DNA of 64,000 bases from Flavobacterium sp. (GCF_004295795.1 NZ_SEBR01000004.1:372001-436000), one strand, 5' to 3'; numbered from the stretch's first letter, positions 53,763 through 63,309 are shown. Translations and numbers: made by a program. Notes: generated by a model not told the origin, from the letters alone.

Positions 53763-54173
53763 ATGGAGCCACTAAAAATCCTGATCGCCGAAGATGACAA
53801 GGACGATCTAGAGTTTCTCAAATTTTTGTTCGAACGCCATCCTTCGTTTGAGGTTTTACGCACGATTTCGGACGGAGAAGAAATCTGCAAGGAAATCCTC
53901 GAACGCGGCACCAGGCCGAGAATTTTGTTGACGGATAATTACATGCCCAAATTGACTGGCACAAAAGCAGTGCAATTGCTCTCGGTTGCCGGCGTGCTGC
54001 AAAAGACGGCCGTTATCGTGCTTTCCGGAGGCGAAAGCGATTCGGAACAAAGCGAAATCGAATCGTTGCCCGGCATCCACTTTCTCAAGAAACCGTCGAA
54101 CCTGACCGAAATCAACGATCTGCCCGAAAAAATCCTCGACTTGCTCTCTTACGGGAACGTGAACCGGATTTAG
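53763..54173 (+). CDS. Single-domain response regulator (receiver only)
   Basis: A 136-residue CheY-like protein: acidic pocket in ILIAEDDKDDLEFL, phospho-acceptor in ILLTDNYMPKLTGT, switch residue in VIVLSGGESDSEQ and lysine in HFLKKPSNLTE. No output domain. ATG at 53763 follows an upstream TTG. The D-D-x-D-D-x-E-F style fits the Rcp1-like group common in Bacteroidota, usually paired with hybrid or orphan kinases. No kinase is nearby. Confidence 0.92.
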   Translation: MEPLKILIAEDDKDDLEFLKFLFERHPSFEVLRTISDGEEICKEILERGTRPRILLTDNYMPKLTGTKAVQLLSVAGVLQKTAVIVLSGGESDSEQSEIESLPGIHFLKKPSNLTEINDLPEKILDLLSYGNVNRI

Positions 54174-54242
54174 CTATCGGCTTCCAATTCCAAGTTCCGA
54201 ATCCATCGGAAAAAACGCAATGCGACAACAGCAAACCAAACG

Positions 54243-55940
54243 ATGAACCAAAACAAGACACTTGCCATAATCGGAGGCGGCCCGGCAGCGTTGTTCGTGC
54301 TCAAAAATTTCAGGGACGACCTTCCCTATTCCTCGATAGCGGTCTTCGAGAAGAGTGCGCGATTGGGCGCGGGCATGCCATACAGCGAGGTCGGTGCAAA
54401 ACGCGAACACGTCACGAATGTTTCCGATAACGAAATTCCGGATTTGCCGCAAGACCTCACCGATTTCGTGATCAAAAATCCCGAGGTCGCGCAAAAATAC
54501 GGCATCGAGGTCGAGACTTTCCACGAATACAAGGTCGTTCCCAGGTTGCTTTTTGGTGATTATCTCGAATGTCAGTTCCGAATCCTCATCGACAAATTGA
54601 GAAGCGACGGAATCACGGTCGACATTTTTCTCGAACATGAAGTAACCGATGCCGCGCAATCGGCAGACGGCAAAATAACGATCACTTGTCACGACAAACC
54701 CGAAATGCAATGCGACGCGGTGATAATCTGCACCGGACACGTGTGGCCAAAATGGAACGAGCAAAAGGTCAAGGGCTATTTCGATTCTCCATATCCGCCG
54801 TCGAAAATCGCCTCGAAAGTGAATCACGCCGTGGGCATAAAAGGCGCTTCGTTGACAGCGATCGACGCGGTAAAAACTTTGGCTTGGCAACACGGAACTT
54901 TTGAGGAACAAAACGACAAATTGCATTACAGGGTTTCGCCCGATTGCCGCGACTTCCGCATCGTGATGCATTCCCGCAGCGGATTGTTGCCCGCCGTTAG
55001 AATCCATCTGGCCGACACGCATCTTTCTGTAGACCAAGTTCTGACCAAGGAACAAATCGAGTCCGAACGCGCCAGGAACGACGGTTTCCTGCCACTCGAT
55101 TTCGTGTACGAGGAAATTTTCCTGAAAACGCTTCGCAACAAACATCCGGAATATTACGAATCGATAAAAGCACTGTCGCTCGAGGAATACACCGAAAAAG
55201 TGCTGGAATTCCGCGAAGACGCCGATCCTTTCGAATTGTTCAGGGCCGAATTCCTAGAGGCCGAAAATTCCATAGAAAAAGAAAAACCGATCCACTGGAA
55301 AGAAGCGCTCGCAACCTTGAGTTACGCCATGAATTATCCCGCGAAATACTTTTCGGCCGAAGACATGGTGCGCCTCAAAAAATCGTTGATGCCGCTCATT
55401 TCGCTTATCATCGCCTTCGTGCCTCAAGGTTCGGGCCGCGAACTCATGGCTTTGCACGAAGCCGGCATTCTGAAATTGGTCGCCGTTGGGCAAGACAGCG
55501 AGATCGTTCCGGGCGAAGAAGGCGCGTCTGTCACTTTTTCGCGAAATGGAAACTACTTTCGTGAGGAATACAAAGTTTTCATCGACTGCACCGGACAGGA
55601 TTATCTGCCGTTTTCCGAGTTTCCGTTCAAAGGATTGCTTTCCTCGAGCAAGGTGGTTCCCGCAAAACTTCGCTACAGGGATTTCTCCAGGGGAAAATCC
55701 GATATGGAAAACATGCCCGAAAAAGTCACGCGTAACGGCGATGCTTTCTACCTGACCGTTCCCGGACTCAAGATCAACGACAATTTCCAGGTTTGCGACG
55801 AGCTCGGAAACGCCAACGAAGTGATTTTCGTGATGGCCGTGCCACACATTGGCGGACTCAATCCGGATTATTCGGGTCTGGACTTTTGTGAAACGGCCTC
55901 GCGCAAGGTTATCGAGGCATTGGGATTGGTCAAAGCATGA
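54243..55940 (+). CDS. FAD/NAD(P)-binding protein (NAD_binding_9 type)
   Basis: A 565-residue flavoprotein of the YdhS/HI0933-like group. The FAD motif is at the N-terminus (LAIIGGGPAALFVLKNF), followed by EKSARLGAGMPYS and HVTNVSDNEIPDLP. A second motif surrounds ICTGHVWPKWNE, and the C-terminus has VIFVMAVPHIGGLNPDYSGLDFC. This family is large, cytoplasmic and mostly uncharacterised. It sits 69 bp after a response regulator and 12 bp before DUF4385, perhaps as one unit. Confidence 0.88.
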   Translation: MNQNKTLAIIGGGPAALFVLKNFRDDLPYSSIAVFEKSARLGAGMPYSEVGAKREHVTNVSDNEIPDLPQDLTDFVIKNPEVAQKYGIEVETFHEYKVVPRLLFGDYLECQFRILIDKLRSDGITVDIFLEHEVTDAAQSADGKITITCHDKPEMQCDAVIICTGHVWPKWNEQKVKGYFDSPYPPSKIASKVNHAVGIKGASLTAIDAVKTLAWQHGTFEEQNDKLHYRVSPDCRDFRIVMHSRSGLLPAVRIHLADTHLSVDQVLTKEQIESERARNDGFLPLDFVYEEIFLKTLRNKHPEYYESIKALSLEEYTEKVLEFREDADPFELFRAEFLEAENSIEKEKPIHWKEALATLSYAMNYPAKYFSAEDMVRLKKSLMPLISLIIAFVPQGSGRELMALHEAGILKLVAVGQDSEIVPGEEGASVTFSRNGNYFREEYKVFIDCTGQDYLPFSEFPFKGLLSSSKVVPAKLRYRDFSRGKSDMENMPEKVTRNGDAFYLTVPGLKINDNFQVCDELGNANEVIFVMAVPHIGGLNPDYSGLDFCETASRKVIEALGLVKA

Positions 55941-55952
55941 AAGTGAAAGCCG

Positions 55953-56432
55953 ATGGAAACGCCAAGCTATCTCGATTTCGACAACAAAAACTACGACTGG
56001 AAACCAACGGTCGACTACCGCGAAAATCCCGAACGCTATAAGGTCGGCAAAGGCGAACAGGGCGTTCTGATCTGTGAGCCTTACAAAGGTGAAATCGGGA
56101 AATTCTGGAGATTCAAGACGCGTGAGATCGCCACGGAAAGCAGCGAAAAAATCCTGGAATTGTTTTTGGATTATCTCAAAAAAGACGACTTCGTGGGCGC
56201 GGACATGGCACGAAAATACTTGCAGATGGGCTTCACGCGCGCCAGAAGATACGCCAACTACAAAGGCGGAAAAAAGTTCGACAAAGACGACGGATACCGC
56301 CAACTGGTAAAAGGTACGGGTGAATCCGAAAAAGCCGAAGCCGCGAAAGTTTTCTATGATGCCTGGAAAAAAGCCGAGTCGAATCCTGACTATGCAAAGC
56401 GCAAACTGCAATGGAAAAAGACCATCGGCTGA
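55953..56432 (+). CDS. DUF4385 family protein
   Basis: A 159-residue protein of unknown function matching DUF4385: YRENPERYKVGKGEQGVLI, EPYKGEIGKFWRFKT, EIATESSEKILELFLDYLKKDDF, VGADMARKYLQMGFTRARRYANY. Basic and aromatic-rich, no signal peptide. It is short-spaced behind the flavoprotein. Family known mainly from uncharacterised members. Confidence 0.88.
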   Translation: METPSYLDFDNKNYDWKPTVDYRENPERYKVGKGEQGVLICEPYKGEIGKFWRFKTREIATESSEKILELFLDYLKKDDFVGADMARKYLQMGFTRARRYANYKGGKKFDKDDGYRQLVKGTGESEKAEAAKVFYDAWKKAESNPDYAKRKLQWKKTIG

Positions 56433-56442
56433 AAAATCGGTA

Positions 56443-56703
56443 TCAAAGAACGCCGCCTGACGTAAATTTATCGAGTGCCTTTTTCAGGACCGAATCCCGA
56501 ATCTGTTCCTCTTCCCGACTCATCTCGTTCGGAAGCTCGTAAGCCACGAGTTGCTGCAATTCTTTCCGGAACGCTTCCAGGTGTTCCGAGACATACTCTT
56601 TTGTGTAATTGGCCGAAAATTCAAGTTCGGGATTTCCGCCGTTTCGCATCGCCAGCAAGTGTTTGCCAAGCGCCTTTTCAACTAATTGCTCGAATTGTTC
56701 CAT
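56443..56703 (-). CDS. Small helical hypothetical protein
   Basis: An 86-residue, mostly helical, charged protein (MEQFEQLVEKALGKHLL, EHLEAFRKELQQLVAYELP, EEEQIRDSVLKKALDKF). No signal peptide, no cysteine, no named family that I recognise. It converges on DUF4385 with a 10-bp gap. An AT-rich 168-bp stretch lies between it and the aldehyde oxidase operon. Confidence 0.65.
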   Translation of the reverse strand: MEQFEQLVEKALGKHLLAMRNGGNPELEFSANYTKEYVSEHLEAFRKELQQLVAYELPNEMSREEEQIRDSVLKKALDKFTSGGVL

Positions 56704-56871
56704 AAAGACAATTTTTCAATTTAACCGCAGTTGGTTTGTGTTTGTGTTCGTTATTGTAACTTTAAATATAACCGATATTTAAAATTCCGAAACTACACTT
56801 TATGAAAAATTTTAACAATATTAGAAGCTATTCCGCATTCTAAAAAACAATTTCGTCGCTTTCTGACGGAT

Positions 56872-59112
56872 TCATTCGAACAAAGCGTCGAAGTGGATAG
56901 GCAAATCATACAAGCGTTTTCCCGTTGCATTGAAAATGGCGTTCGCGATGGCGGCCGGAACCGCGACAATCCCGATCTCGCCCACGCCTTTCACGCCCAA
57001 TTCGTTGATGATTCCGTCTTTCTCGTCCACAAAAATCACGTCTATCTCCGGAATATCGGCGTGCACAGGAATGTGATATTCGCCAAGGTTGGCATTCATG
57101 TATTTCCCGAGGTTTTCGTCCAGGATCGTTTCTTCGTACAAAGCCTTGCTCATGCCCCAAATTATCGAGCCTTTGATCTGGCTGCCCGCTGTTTTAGGGT
57201 TGATGATCTTTCCGGCGGCGATCGCGGTCGTGACTTTTTTGACGGTTATCGTCTTGAGTTGCCTGTCGATTTCCACCTCTACAAAAGCGGCACTGTGCGT
57301 AGCCATGCTGTATTTGCGAAGCTTGAGGAGTTTAGGCCCGGCCAGTTTGGTTGTTTTGATTTCGCGGTTTTCGTTGATTCGGATGACTTCTGACAGCGAA
57401 ATTGAAATCTTCGGATCGCTTTTGAGCAAAATTCGCCCGTCCTGAAAAAGTACCGATTCCTCGTTTGCCTTTTCGAAACCTTTGATTCCAGCCTTGGAGA
57501 CGATCTTCACTATTTTTTTCCTAAGATCTTTTGTCGCCACGACAATTCCCGCGCTCACTGATGCAGTCATCGCCGATCCGCCCTGAAACATCGAAAACGG
57601 CATTTTGCTGTCGCCGTAAGAAACATTCACATCAGACATTTTCAAACCCATTTGATCCGCGGCCATTTGCGTCATGATCGTAAGCGTGCCAGTTCCGATA
57701 TCGGTCGTGGCGTTGTCGATCGCGAGTTTCGCATCTTTGGTAAGCGTCGCCCGAATTCGCGTCGGGAATTGGTAGGCGTCCCAAATTCCCGTTGCCATTC
57801 CGTAGCCGATGAGTCGGTTTCCGTCTACGGTTTTTCCGGGCTGCGGATTGCGTTTTTCCCATCCGAATTTCTTGGCCGCCTCGAGGTAACATTCGCGCAA
57901 AGCCTTACTCGTGAAAGGTTTTTGAGATGAAGGATCGATTTCGGAATAATTCTTTAGCCGAAATTCTAAAGGATCGATCTTCAATTGGAAAGCGAGTTCG
58001 TCCATCATGCATTCGATGGCGGGCATTCCCGTAACGCCACCCGGAGCGCGCATATCGATCGGACTGGCCAGATCAAGCGGCGCCAACTGGTATTCGAACA
58101 GCGTATTTTCACACGGATAAAGCTTGTGGCTCCAAGGCACGACAATCTCGGCATAATCCTCATAAGTCGAGGTTTCCCCAATGGCTTTGTGGTGCATCGC
58201 GGTAAGTTTCCCGTTTTCATCGGTCGCGAACTTCAATTCCTGGACCGTTTGCGGACGGTGCCCAAAAGCGAACATCTGTTTCCGATCCAAAGTCAGACGC
58301 ACGTTTCGCTTGAGTTCGAGAGCGGCCATCACACAAAGAAAAAGTTGGTACTGCGGACGCAATCCGGAACCGAAACCGCCGCCCACGAAAGGAGCGACGA
58401 CACGCACGTCCTTGAAACGCAACCCAAAAACGTTGGCCACATAAACCTGATTGTTTACCGTGCCTTGCGTCTTGTCATAGATCGTGATTTTTCCTTTGCC
58501 TTCGTAAACGACGGTCGATGCGAAAAGCTCGATCGGATTGTGGTGTTCGGTGCCGTGGCGGTAGATCGAATTTTGTGTGAATGCCGAATTTTCGTAAGCG
58601 GTTTCAAAATCTCCGGTAGGTTTTGGCGGAGGCGGTTTCAAGGCCGTGGCCAATCCTTTCTGCGGATCGCGCGCTTTGTCGAGATTGCTTTCGAGTTTGG
58701 TGGCGTGCGGTTCCTGTTCATATTCGACCTTGACGAGCGAGGCGGCATAACGCGCTGTCTCGAAATCGTCGGCCACGACCAACGCGATCGGCTGTCCGTT
58801 GTATTTTATCCTATCGTCAGACAACGGCTTGAAAACCTTGCCCGGAGGCGCGTCCATGTCGGCATACTGAAAATCGAACCAAGCCAGTGACGGCCTGTTT
58901 TCATGCGTAAAAATCCTGATCACGCCTGGTATTTTTTCGGCTTCGGATGTATCGATCGACGCGATTCTTCCCTTGGTGATTTTTGCGTTCACGACGTAGC
59001 TGTGCAACAAGTCCTGAACGTCATATTCGGCTGCGTATTTCGCTTTTCCGGTTACTTTCAACGGACCTTCGATTCTGTTGATGGCTTGGCCGGTATAAGG
59101 TGCTTTCGACAT
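56872..59112 (-). CDS. paoC: PaoC-like molybdopterin-binding aldehyde oxidoreductase subunit
   Basis: A 746-residue catalytic subunit of a three-subunit xanthine-oxidase-family enzyme, like E. coli PaoC. It starts MSKAPYTGQAINRIEGPLKV, with VVAPFVGGGFGSGLRPQYQ, MRAPGGVTGMPAIECMMDEL and the catalytic glutamate in GVKGVGEIGIVAVPAAIANA. It has no Tat signal, so the enzyme is probably cytoplasmic. The longer in-frame extension upstream reads into paoB and is not used. Broad aldehyde range is typical; real substrate unknown. Confidence 0.93.
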   Translation of the reverse strand: MSKAPYTGQAINRIEGPLKVTGKAKYAAEYDVQDLLHSYVVNAKITKGRIASIDTSEAEKIPGVIRIFTHENRPSLAWFDFQYADMDAPPGKVFKPLSDDRIKYNGQPIALVVADDFETARYAASLVKVEYEQEPHATKLESNLDKARDPQKGLATALKPPPPKPTGDFETAYENSAFTQNSIYRHGTEHHNPIELFASTVVYEGKGKITIYDKTQGTVNNQVYVANVFGLRFKDVRVVAPFVGGGFGSGLRPQYQLFLCVMAALELKRNVRLTLDRKQMFAFGHRPQTVQELKFATDENGKLTAMHHKAIGETSTYEDYAEIVVPWSHKLYPCENTLFEYQLAPLDLASPIDMRAPGGVTGMPAIECMMDELAFQLKIDPLEFRLKNYSEIDPSSQKPFTSKALRECYLEAAKKFGWEKRNPQPGKTVDGNRLIGYGMATGIWDAYQFPTRIRATLTKDAKLAIDNATTDIGTGTLTIMTQMAADQMGLKMSDVNVSYGDSKMPFSMFQGGSAMTASVSAGIVVATKDLRKKIVKIVSKAGIKGFEKANEESVLFQDGRILLKSDPKISISLSEVIRINENREIKTTKLAGPKLLKLRKYSMATHSAAFVEVEIDRQLKTITVKKVTTAIAAGKIINPKTAGSQIKGSIIWGMSKALYEETILDENLGKYMNANLGEYHIPVHADIPEIDVIFVDEKDGIINELGVKGVGEIGIVAVPAAIANAIFNATGKRLYDLPIHFDALFE

Positions 59113-59123
59113 TTCCTGTGGTT

Positions 59124-60143
59124 TTAAAGTGAAGGTTGCGCGCCGATGCGCTGTGTTTCCGGATGCAACGCCATTTGCGCATTTCTCACGATCGCCTTTT
59201 TGGCCAGATCGACCTTGAACGCATTGTGCTCGAATGTTCTTGCGCCTTCCAGAATCATGTCGGCGGCTTGTTCGAGAAGGACGTCGGAATAGATTTTGTC
59301 CTTGAGGAAAGCTTCGGCCGTCGGAACGCGCCAAGGTTTGTGGGCGACACCGCCGAGTGCGATCCTGGCCTGTCGTATCGTATTGCCGTCCATCTCAAAA
59401 GCCGTGGCGACCGACACTAGCGCAAATGCATAGGAATGTCTGTCGCGCAATTTGAGGTACGAAGAATGTTTCGGGAAACCCGATGCGGGCAAATCGATCG
59501 AGGTTATCAGTTCGCCGGCTTCGAGCGTGTTGTCGATTTGGGGCGAATCTCCGGCAAGCCGATGGAATTCCGAGAACGGGATTTGCCTTTCGCCATTTCT
59601 TCCGTAAACATTCACGGTTGCCTCGAGTGCCGCCAATGCCACGCACATATCCGAAGGAAAAACCGCAATGCAGTCCTCGCTCGCGCCAAGAATCGCATGG
59701 ATTCTGTTGTAACCCGATTTCGCCGGACAGCCCGAACCCGGATTTCGCTTGTTGCAAGGCACATCCGGATCGTAAAAATAGTAACAGCGCGTGCGTTGCA
59801 ACAGATTGCCTCCATTGGTTGCCATGTTCCGGATTTGTGCCGAAGCGCCCGCCAGGATCGCCTTGGAAAGCAAAGGATAGCGCTGCTCGACCAATTGATG
59901 GTAAGCGGTTTCGGCATTTGTCACCAATGCGCCCAATCGCAATCCGCCGTCTGGAAGTTCCGTTATGGTCTTGGATTCGGGCAAATCGTTTATGTCAACA
60001 AGCGTTTTTGGATGGGCGATGTCGTATTTCCAAAGGTCTAGCAGGTTTGTTCCGCCCGCGACGAACATCGCTTCCGGAATATCGGCAACGACCGAAACGG
60101 CTTCCGGCTGGCTCGCGACTTTTATGTACTTAAATGGATTCAT
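59124..60143 (-). CDS. paoB: PaoB-like FAD-binding subunit with 4Fe-4S site
   Basis: A 339-residue flavin subunit. FAD is bound around MFVAGGTNLLDLWKY and GASAQIRNMATNGGNLLQRT. The cysteine set in RTRCYYFYDPDVPCNKRNPG followed by GCPA, and a nearby cysteine in EDCIAVFPSDM, match the extra 4Fe-4S cluster found in E. coli PaoB. It passes electrons on to an acceptor outside the complex. Overlaps paoA by 14 bp and precedes paoC by 11 bp. Confidence 0.93.
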   Translation of the reverse strand: MNPFKYIKVASQPEAVSVVADIPEAMFVAGGTNLLDLWKYDIAHPKTLVDINDLPESKTITELPDGGLRLGALVTNAETAYHQLVEQRYPLLSKAILAGASAQIRNMATNGGNLLQRTRCYYFYDPDVPCNKRNPGSGCPAKSGYNRIHAILGASEDCIAVFPSDMCVALAALEATVNVYGRNGERQIPFSEFHRLAGDSPQIDNTLEAGELITSIDLPASGFPKHSSYLKLRDRHSYAFALVSVATAFEMDGNTIRQARIALGGVAHKPWRVPTAEAFLKDKIYSDVLLEQAADMILEGARTFEHNAFKVDLAKKAIVRNAQMALHPETQRIGAQPSL

Positions 60144-60621
60144 GGGACTGGTTTTTCTTTACGGACATTATGGCATCGATGATTCCTTCGTTTGCGCCGC
60201 ATCTGCAAAGGTTGCCGCTCATGAGTTCCGTGACTTCTTCTCGTGAATTCGCCTTGTTTTCGATAAGCATTCCCATCGCGCTGCAAATTTGTCCGGGCGT
60301 GCAATAGCCGCATTGGAAAGCATCGTGATCGATGAAGGCTTGCTGCAAAGGATGCAGTCTGTTTTCAGATTCTGCAATGCCTTCGATCGTCGTGATGACA
60401 GTATTTTCTTTCATTACCGCCAAGGTGAGGCAACTCAGCACGCGTTTGTCGTCGCACAAAACCGTGCACGCCCCGCATTGTCCGTGATCGCAGCCTTTTT
60501 TTGTTCCGGTGAGCTGCAGGCGTTCGCGCAAGGCATCCAATAATGTAACCCACGGCCTGACCGAAAGCGAATGGTTTCTTCCGTTTACGTGGAGATTGAT
60601 CTGCGTTGTAGTTTGATCCAT
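60130..60621 (-). CDS. paoA: PaoA-like 2Fe-2S subunit
   Basis: A 163-residue iron-sulfur subunit with GCDHGQCGACTVLCDDK for the plant-type cluster and CGYCTPGQICSAMG with NLCRCGA for the second. E. coli PaoA carries a long Tat leader; here the chain starts directly with INLHVNGRNHSL, so the enzyme stays inside. First gene of paoABC. No PaoD/XdhC gene follows; xdhC at 43.5 kb may serve both molybdo-enzymes. Confidence 0.94.
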   Translation of the reverse strand: MDQTTTQINLHVNGRNHSLSVRPWVTLLDALRERLQLTGTKKGCDHGQCGACTVLCDDKRVLSCLTLAVMKENTVITTIEGIAESENRLHPLQQAFIDHDAFQCGYCTPGQICSAMGMLIENKANSREEVTELMSGNLCRCGANEGIIDAIMSVKKNQSHESI

Positions 60622-60809
60622 TTTGTCCGATTTAGTGACTCAGAAACCAATACTCAAATTGGCCTTCTACGTAAGTTCCTGCTTTTAATCGAAGCTTCGT
60701 GGTAAGGGAATGTTAATGGTTTGGGGCGTCGCGCTATTTAGAGTCGTTACAGAAAAGAAGTTTCCAAACCGTTCGAAATCGAGACCTTTTTATCGGATGG
60801 AAATAATTT

Positions 60810-60841
60810 GGAACGCCGATTTTAACAGATTCTCACGGATT
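60810..60841 (+). repeat. Dispersed 32-base element, copy 2
   Basis: Begins GGAACGCCGATTTTAACAG and ends TCACGGATT; matches 52776-52807 with four differences. Both copies lie in promoter spacers. Confidence 0.65.
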
Positions 60842-60883
60842 TCGCGGATTTTATTCGTTGTCCGATGCGAAAGACCACGGGCG

Positions 60884-61000
60884 TTATTTCGGAAAATCTT
60901 CGAGGATCGCCAACAGACACCATCCGATAAGCAAAACGATCGCAAAACCAAAGTAGACGGCGAAAGTATCGGGACGGTTGTGGTTGAGCCTGTTTCTCAT
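60884..61000 (-). CDS. Possible 38-residue single-helix membrane protein
   Basis: A short frame encoding MRNRLNHNRPDTFAV, then one hydrophobic helix (YFGFAIVLLIGWCLLAIL) and an acidic tail EDFPK. It lies in an otherwise non-coding stretch. The amphipathic start and single helix look real, but length alone gives little statistical support. Confidence 0.4.
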   Translation of the reverse strand: MRNRLNHNRPDTFAVYFGFAIVLLIGWCLLAILEDFPK

Positions 61001-61193
61001 TTTTTTTTCGGATGAAGAGTTGGCAAAATTACTATCTGACGTCGCGAATCCGTTACATCGCCTATTGCAAAATTCCCACATTTTCAATTTTATGGGCCGA
61101 TTGTCAGTTCCGTAAAAAACACACTCCTAATACATTGCCAAAAGCCGATGTGTTTCGTCAAGTTTGAGATACCTTGAAGTAAAATTTCACGAC

Positions 61194-62618
61194 ATGAAAA
61201 TCTTGCTGACCGGCGCAACAGGTTACATAGGACAAAGACTACTGCCGACCCTTTTGGAATTGGGACACGAAGTTTACTGCTGCGTGCGCAATGTATCGGG
61301 TTTCGACGCGACGCGTTTCGGGAAGCGCTCGAACCTGAAAGTACTTGAAGTCGATCTCACCGACGCCGCATCGCTGGAGCAAATTCCTGTGGACATCGAC
61401 GCCGCCTATTATTTGGTGCATTCCATGGGAAATACCGCCGATTTCGGCAAGATCGAGGAAGAATCGGCGCGCAATTTCGCCACTGCCTTGTCGCGAACCA
61501 ACGCCCGTCAGGTCATTTACCTTAGCGGAATCGTGAATTCGGAACAGTTGTCGAAACATCTGACCTCAAGAAAGAAAGTGGAGGACATTTTATTTGGCGG
61601 AAAAATACCCGCGACCGTTCTTCGCGCCGGAATCATCGTGGGATCGGGCAGCGCTTCGTTCGAGATCATCCGCGATCTGACCGAAAAACTGCCAGTCATG
61701 GTCGCCCCGAGATGGCTGAAGACAAAATGCCAGCCCATCGCGATCCGCAACGTCATACAATTTCTCAGCAAGGTTTTGCTCGAAGAGTTCACATTCGACA
61801 AACACTACGACATCTACGGGCCGGACATCCTGAATTACAAACAGATGCTTTTGGAATTTGCGCGCGTACGCGGACTCAAGCGGAGGATTTTGCTCTTGCC
61901 CGTAATGACTCCGAAGCTTTCCTCGTTTTGGCTGTATTTTGTGACTTCGACTTCTTACGATCTGGCGCGCAATCTCGTTGAAAGCATGAAAGTAGACGTT
62001 GTGGCAAAACCAAACGACCTGGCCGAACGCCTCGGGATTTCGCTCATTCCGTACGAAAAAGCGATCCGGATGGCTTTCGACAAAATCGAACAGAACATGG
62101 TGCTTTCGAGCTGGAAGGATGCGCACGGCGGAAGGTATTCCAAAAAAACCGTGGCCAAGTTGCTCAAAGTGCCACAATTTGGCGTTTACACCGACAAGAA
62201 AACGAGAAAGACCGAAGATGCGGCCGAGGCTTCGAGAAAGATCTTCTCGATTGGAGGCGCTCACGGTTGGTATTACGCGAACTGGCTTTGGAGTTTCAGG
62301 GGTTTTCTCGACAAGATGTTCGGTGGTGTCGGGCTGAATCGCGGACGCAAGAACGCAGGTTCGGTGGCGGCTGGAGACACGCTCGATTTTTGGCGCGTGA
62401 TCCACGTGGACAAAGACCGAAACCGCCTTTTGCTCTACGCCGAGATGCGCATTCCGGGAGAAGCCTGGCTGGAATTCAAGATCAAAGGAGATACGGTTTA
62501 CCAAACCGCCACTTTCAGGCCGCTGGGTTTGATGGGTCGGCTTTATTGGTTGGCGATGTTGCCGTTCCACTATTTTATTTTTGGAGGCATGATAAACAAG
62601 ATCGCCACGCACGACTGA
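61194..62618 (+). CDS. SDR-type NAD(P)-binding protein with C-terminal DUF2867
   Basis: A 474-residue protein. The N-terminal half is an atypical short-chain dehydrogenase (MKILLTGATGYIGQRLLPTL; DIDAAYYLVHSMGNTADFG; VIYLSGIVNSEQLSKHL; TVLRAGIIVGSGSASFEI). Residues about 330-474 are DUF2867 (GAHGWYYANWLWSFRGFLDKM; EMRIPGEAWLEFKI; TATFRPLGLMGRLYW), a combination common in Bacteria and of unknown substrate. ATG at 61194 is chosen because an upstream one adds only MRYLEVKFHD. Confidence 0.92.
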   Translation: MKILLTGATGYIGQRLLPTLLELGHEVYCCVRNVSGFDATRFGKRSNLKVLEVDLTDAASLEQIPVDIDAAYYLVHSMGNTADFGKIEEESARNFATALSRTNARQVIYLSGIVNSEQLSKHLTSRKKVEDILFGGKIPATVLRAGIIVGSGSASFEIIRDLTEKLPVMVAPRWLKTKCQPIAIRNVIQFLSKVLLEEFTFDKHYDIYGPDILNYKQMLLEFARVRGLKRRILLLPVMTPKLSSFWLYFVTSTSYDLARNLVESMKVDVVAKPNDLAERLGISLIPYEKAIRMAFDKIEQNMVLSSWKDAHGGRYSKKTVAKLLKVPQFGVYTDKKTRKTEDAAEASRKIFSIGGAHGWYYANWLWSFRGFLDKMFGGVGLNRGRKNAGSVAAGDTLDFWRVIHVDKDRNRLLLYAEMRIPGEAWLEFKIKGDTVYQTATFRPLGLMGRLYWLAMLPFHYFIFGGMINKIATHD

Positions 62619-62690
62619 TCTGATGGTTCAAAATGATTTATCAATTGCCGATGGATGAAAATTCACCGACACAACACGTTCACCGAAACT

Positions 62691-63137
62691 ATGGAAAACA
62701 AGGCAAATAAAACAGATTGGCGGCTTGAGGTTTTGCGGTATTCGATATGCGCGGTGCTATTGTGGTTTGGGATTTTGAAATTCCTCGGCCCATCGGGTGT
62801 TTCGGATTCACTGGCGATAAGGACACTCGAAAAATTGACTTTCGGATATCTCAAAGGCGTTAGTTGCCTGTATTTCGTGGCCGTGCTTGAGTGCGTGATC
62901 GGAATCGGTTTGTTGGTAAAACGATGGCTCAAGCCATTTCTGATCTTGCTGGTCTTGCATCTGATAGGAACTGCTGCGCCTTTGCTCCTTTTTCCGTCCG
63001 AAACCTGGAAAGCGTTTCTGATGCCGACGTTTGAAGGACAATACATCATCAAAAACGTCCTTATCGTGGCAGGCGCGATCGTGCTTTCGGCCATTCCATC
63101 CGACAAGGATCTCAAAACCGGAAATCCCGGCACGTAA
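62691..63137 (+). CDS. Four-helix membrane protein, DoxX/DUF417-like
   Basis: A 148-residue integral membrane protein with four hydrophobic segments (near residues 15-31, 53-73, 78-96 and 116-136). The ILKFLGPSG stretch after helix 1 and the tail GQYIIKNVLIVAGAIVLSA resemble the DUF417/DoxX-like group. Members are thought to act with redox or thiol stress, without a firm mechanism. An in-frame ATG at 62655 would add 12 polar residues. It follows the SDR gene by 72 bp. Confidence 0.78.
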   Translation: MENKANKTDWRLEVLRYSICAVLLWFGILKFLGPSGVSDSLAIRTLEKLTFGYLKGVSCLYFVAVLECVIGIGLLVKRWLKPFLILLVLHLIGTAAPLLLFPSETWKAFLMPTFEGQYIIKNVLIVAGAIVLSAIPSDKDLKTGNPGT

Positions 63138-63309
63138 TGCGAACCGCGAACTTATCCGAATTTGGTTCGGACAAAAATTAGTTATATCGAAATAGTTGGC
63201 TTTGTCGCATTTCGGCTTCGTCGGGCACTTCGCAAGTTTAACATCTGTTTATCACATTTAGCCCTAAAATAGTCGCCGATTGCGAACTCTATTGCTTTCC
63301 TTTGCAGCA

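Larger units (their letters stand above)
60622..61193. other. 572-bp spacer between paoA and the SDR gene
   Basis: Contains a dispersed 32-base element, one possible 38-codon membrane-protein frame on the minus strand, and AT-rich promoter-like sequence for both neighbours. The GTTTGA pair seen at the other molybdo-operon is absent. Confidence 0.6.

Noticed and set aside
54174..56411. Two long minus-strand frames opposite the flavoprotein gene
   Set aside because: Both mirror the FAD-binding protein and DUF4385, which have recognisable motifs; the antisense products do not.
60622..60800. GTTTGA operator upstream of paoA
   Set aside because: I looked on both strands for the paired 12-mer seen at iorA and xdhC and found no comparable pair.
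61590..62612. 340-codon frame opposite the SDR/DUF2867 gene
   Set aside because: Antisense shadow with no domain, no promoter and low-complexity basic composition.
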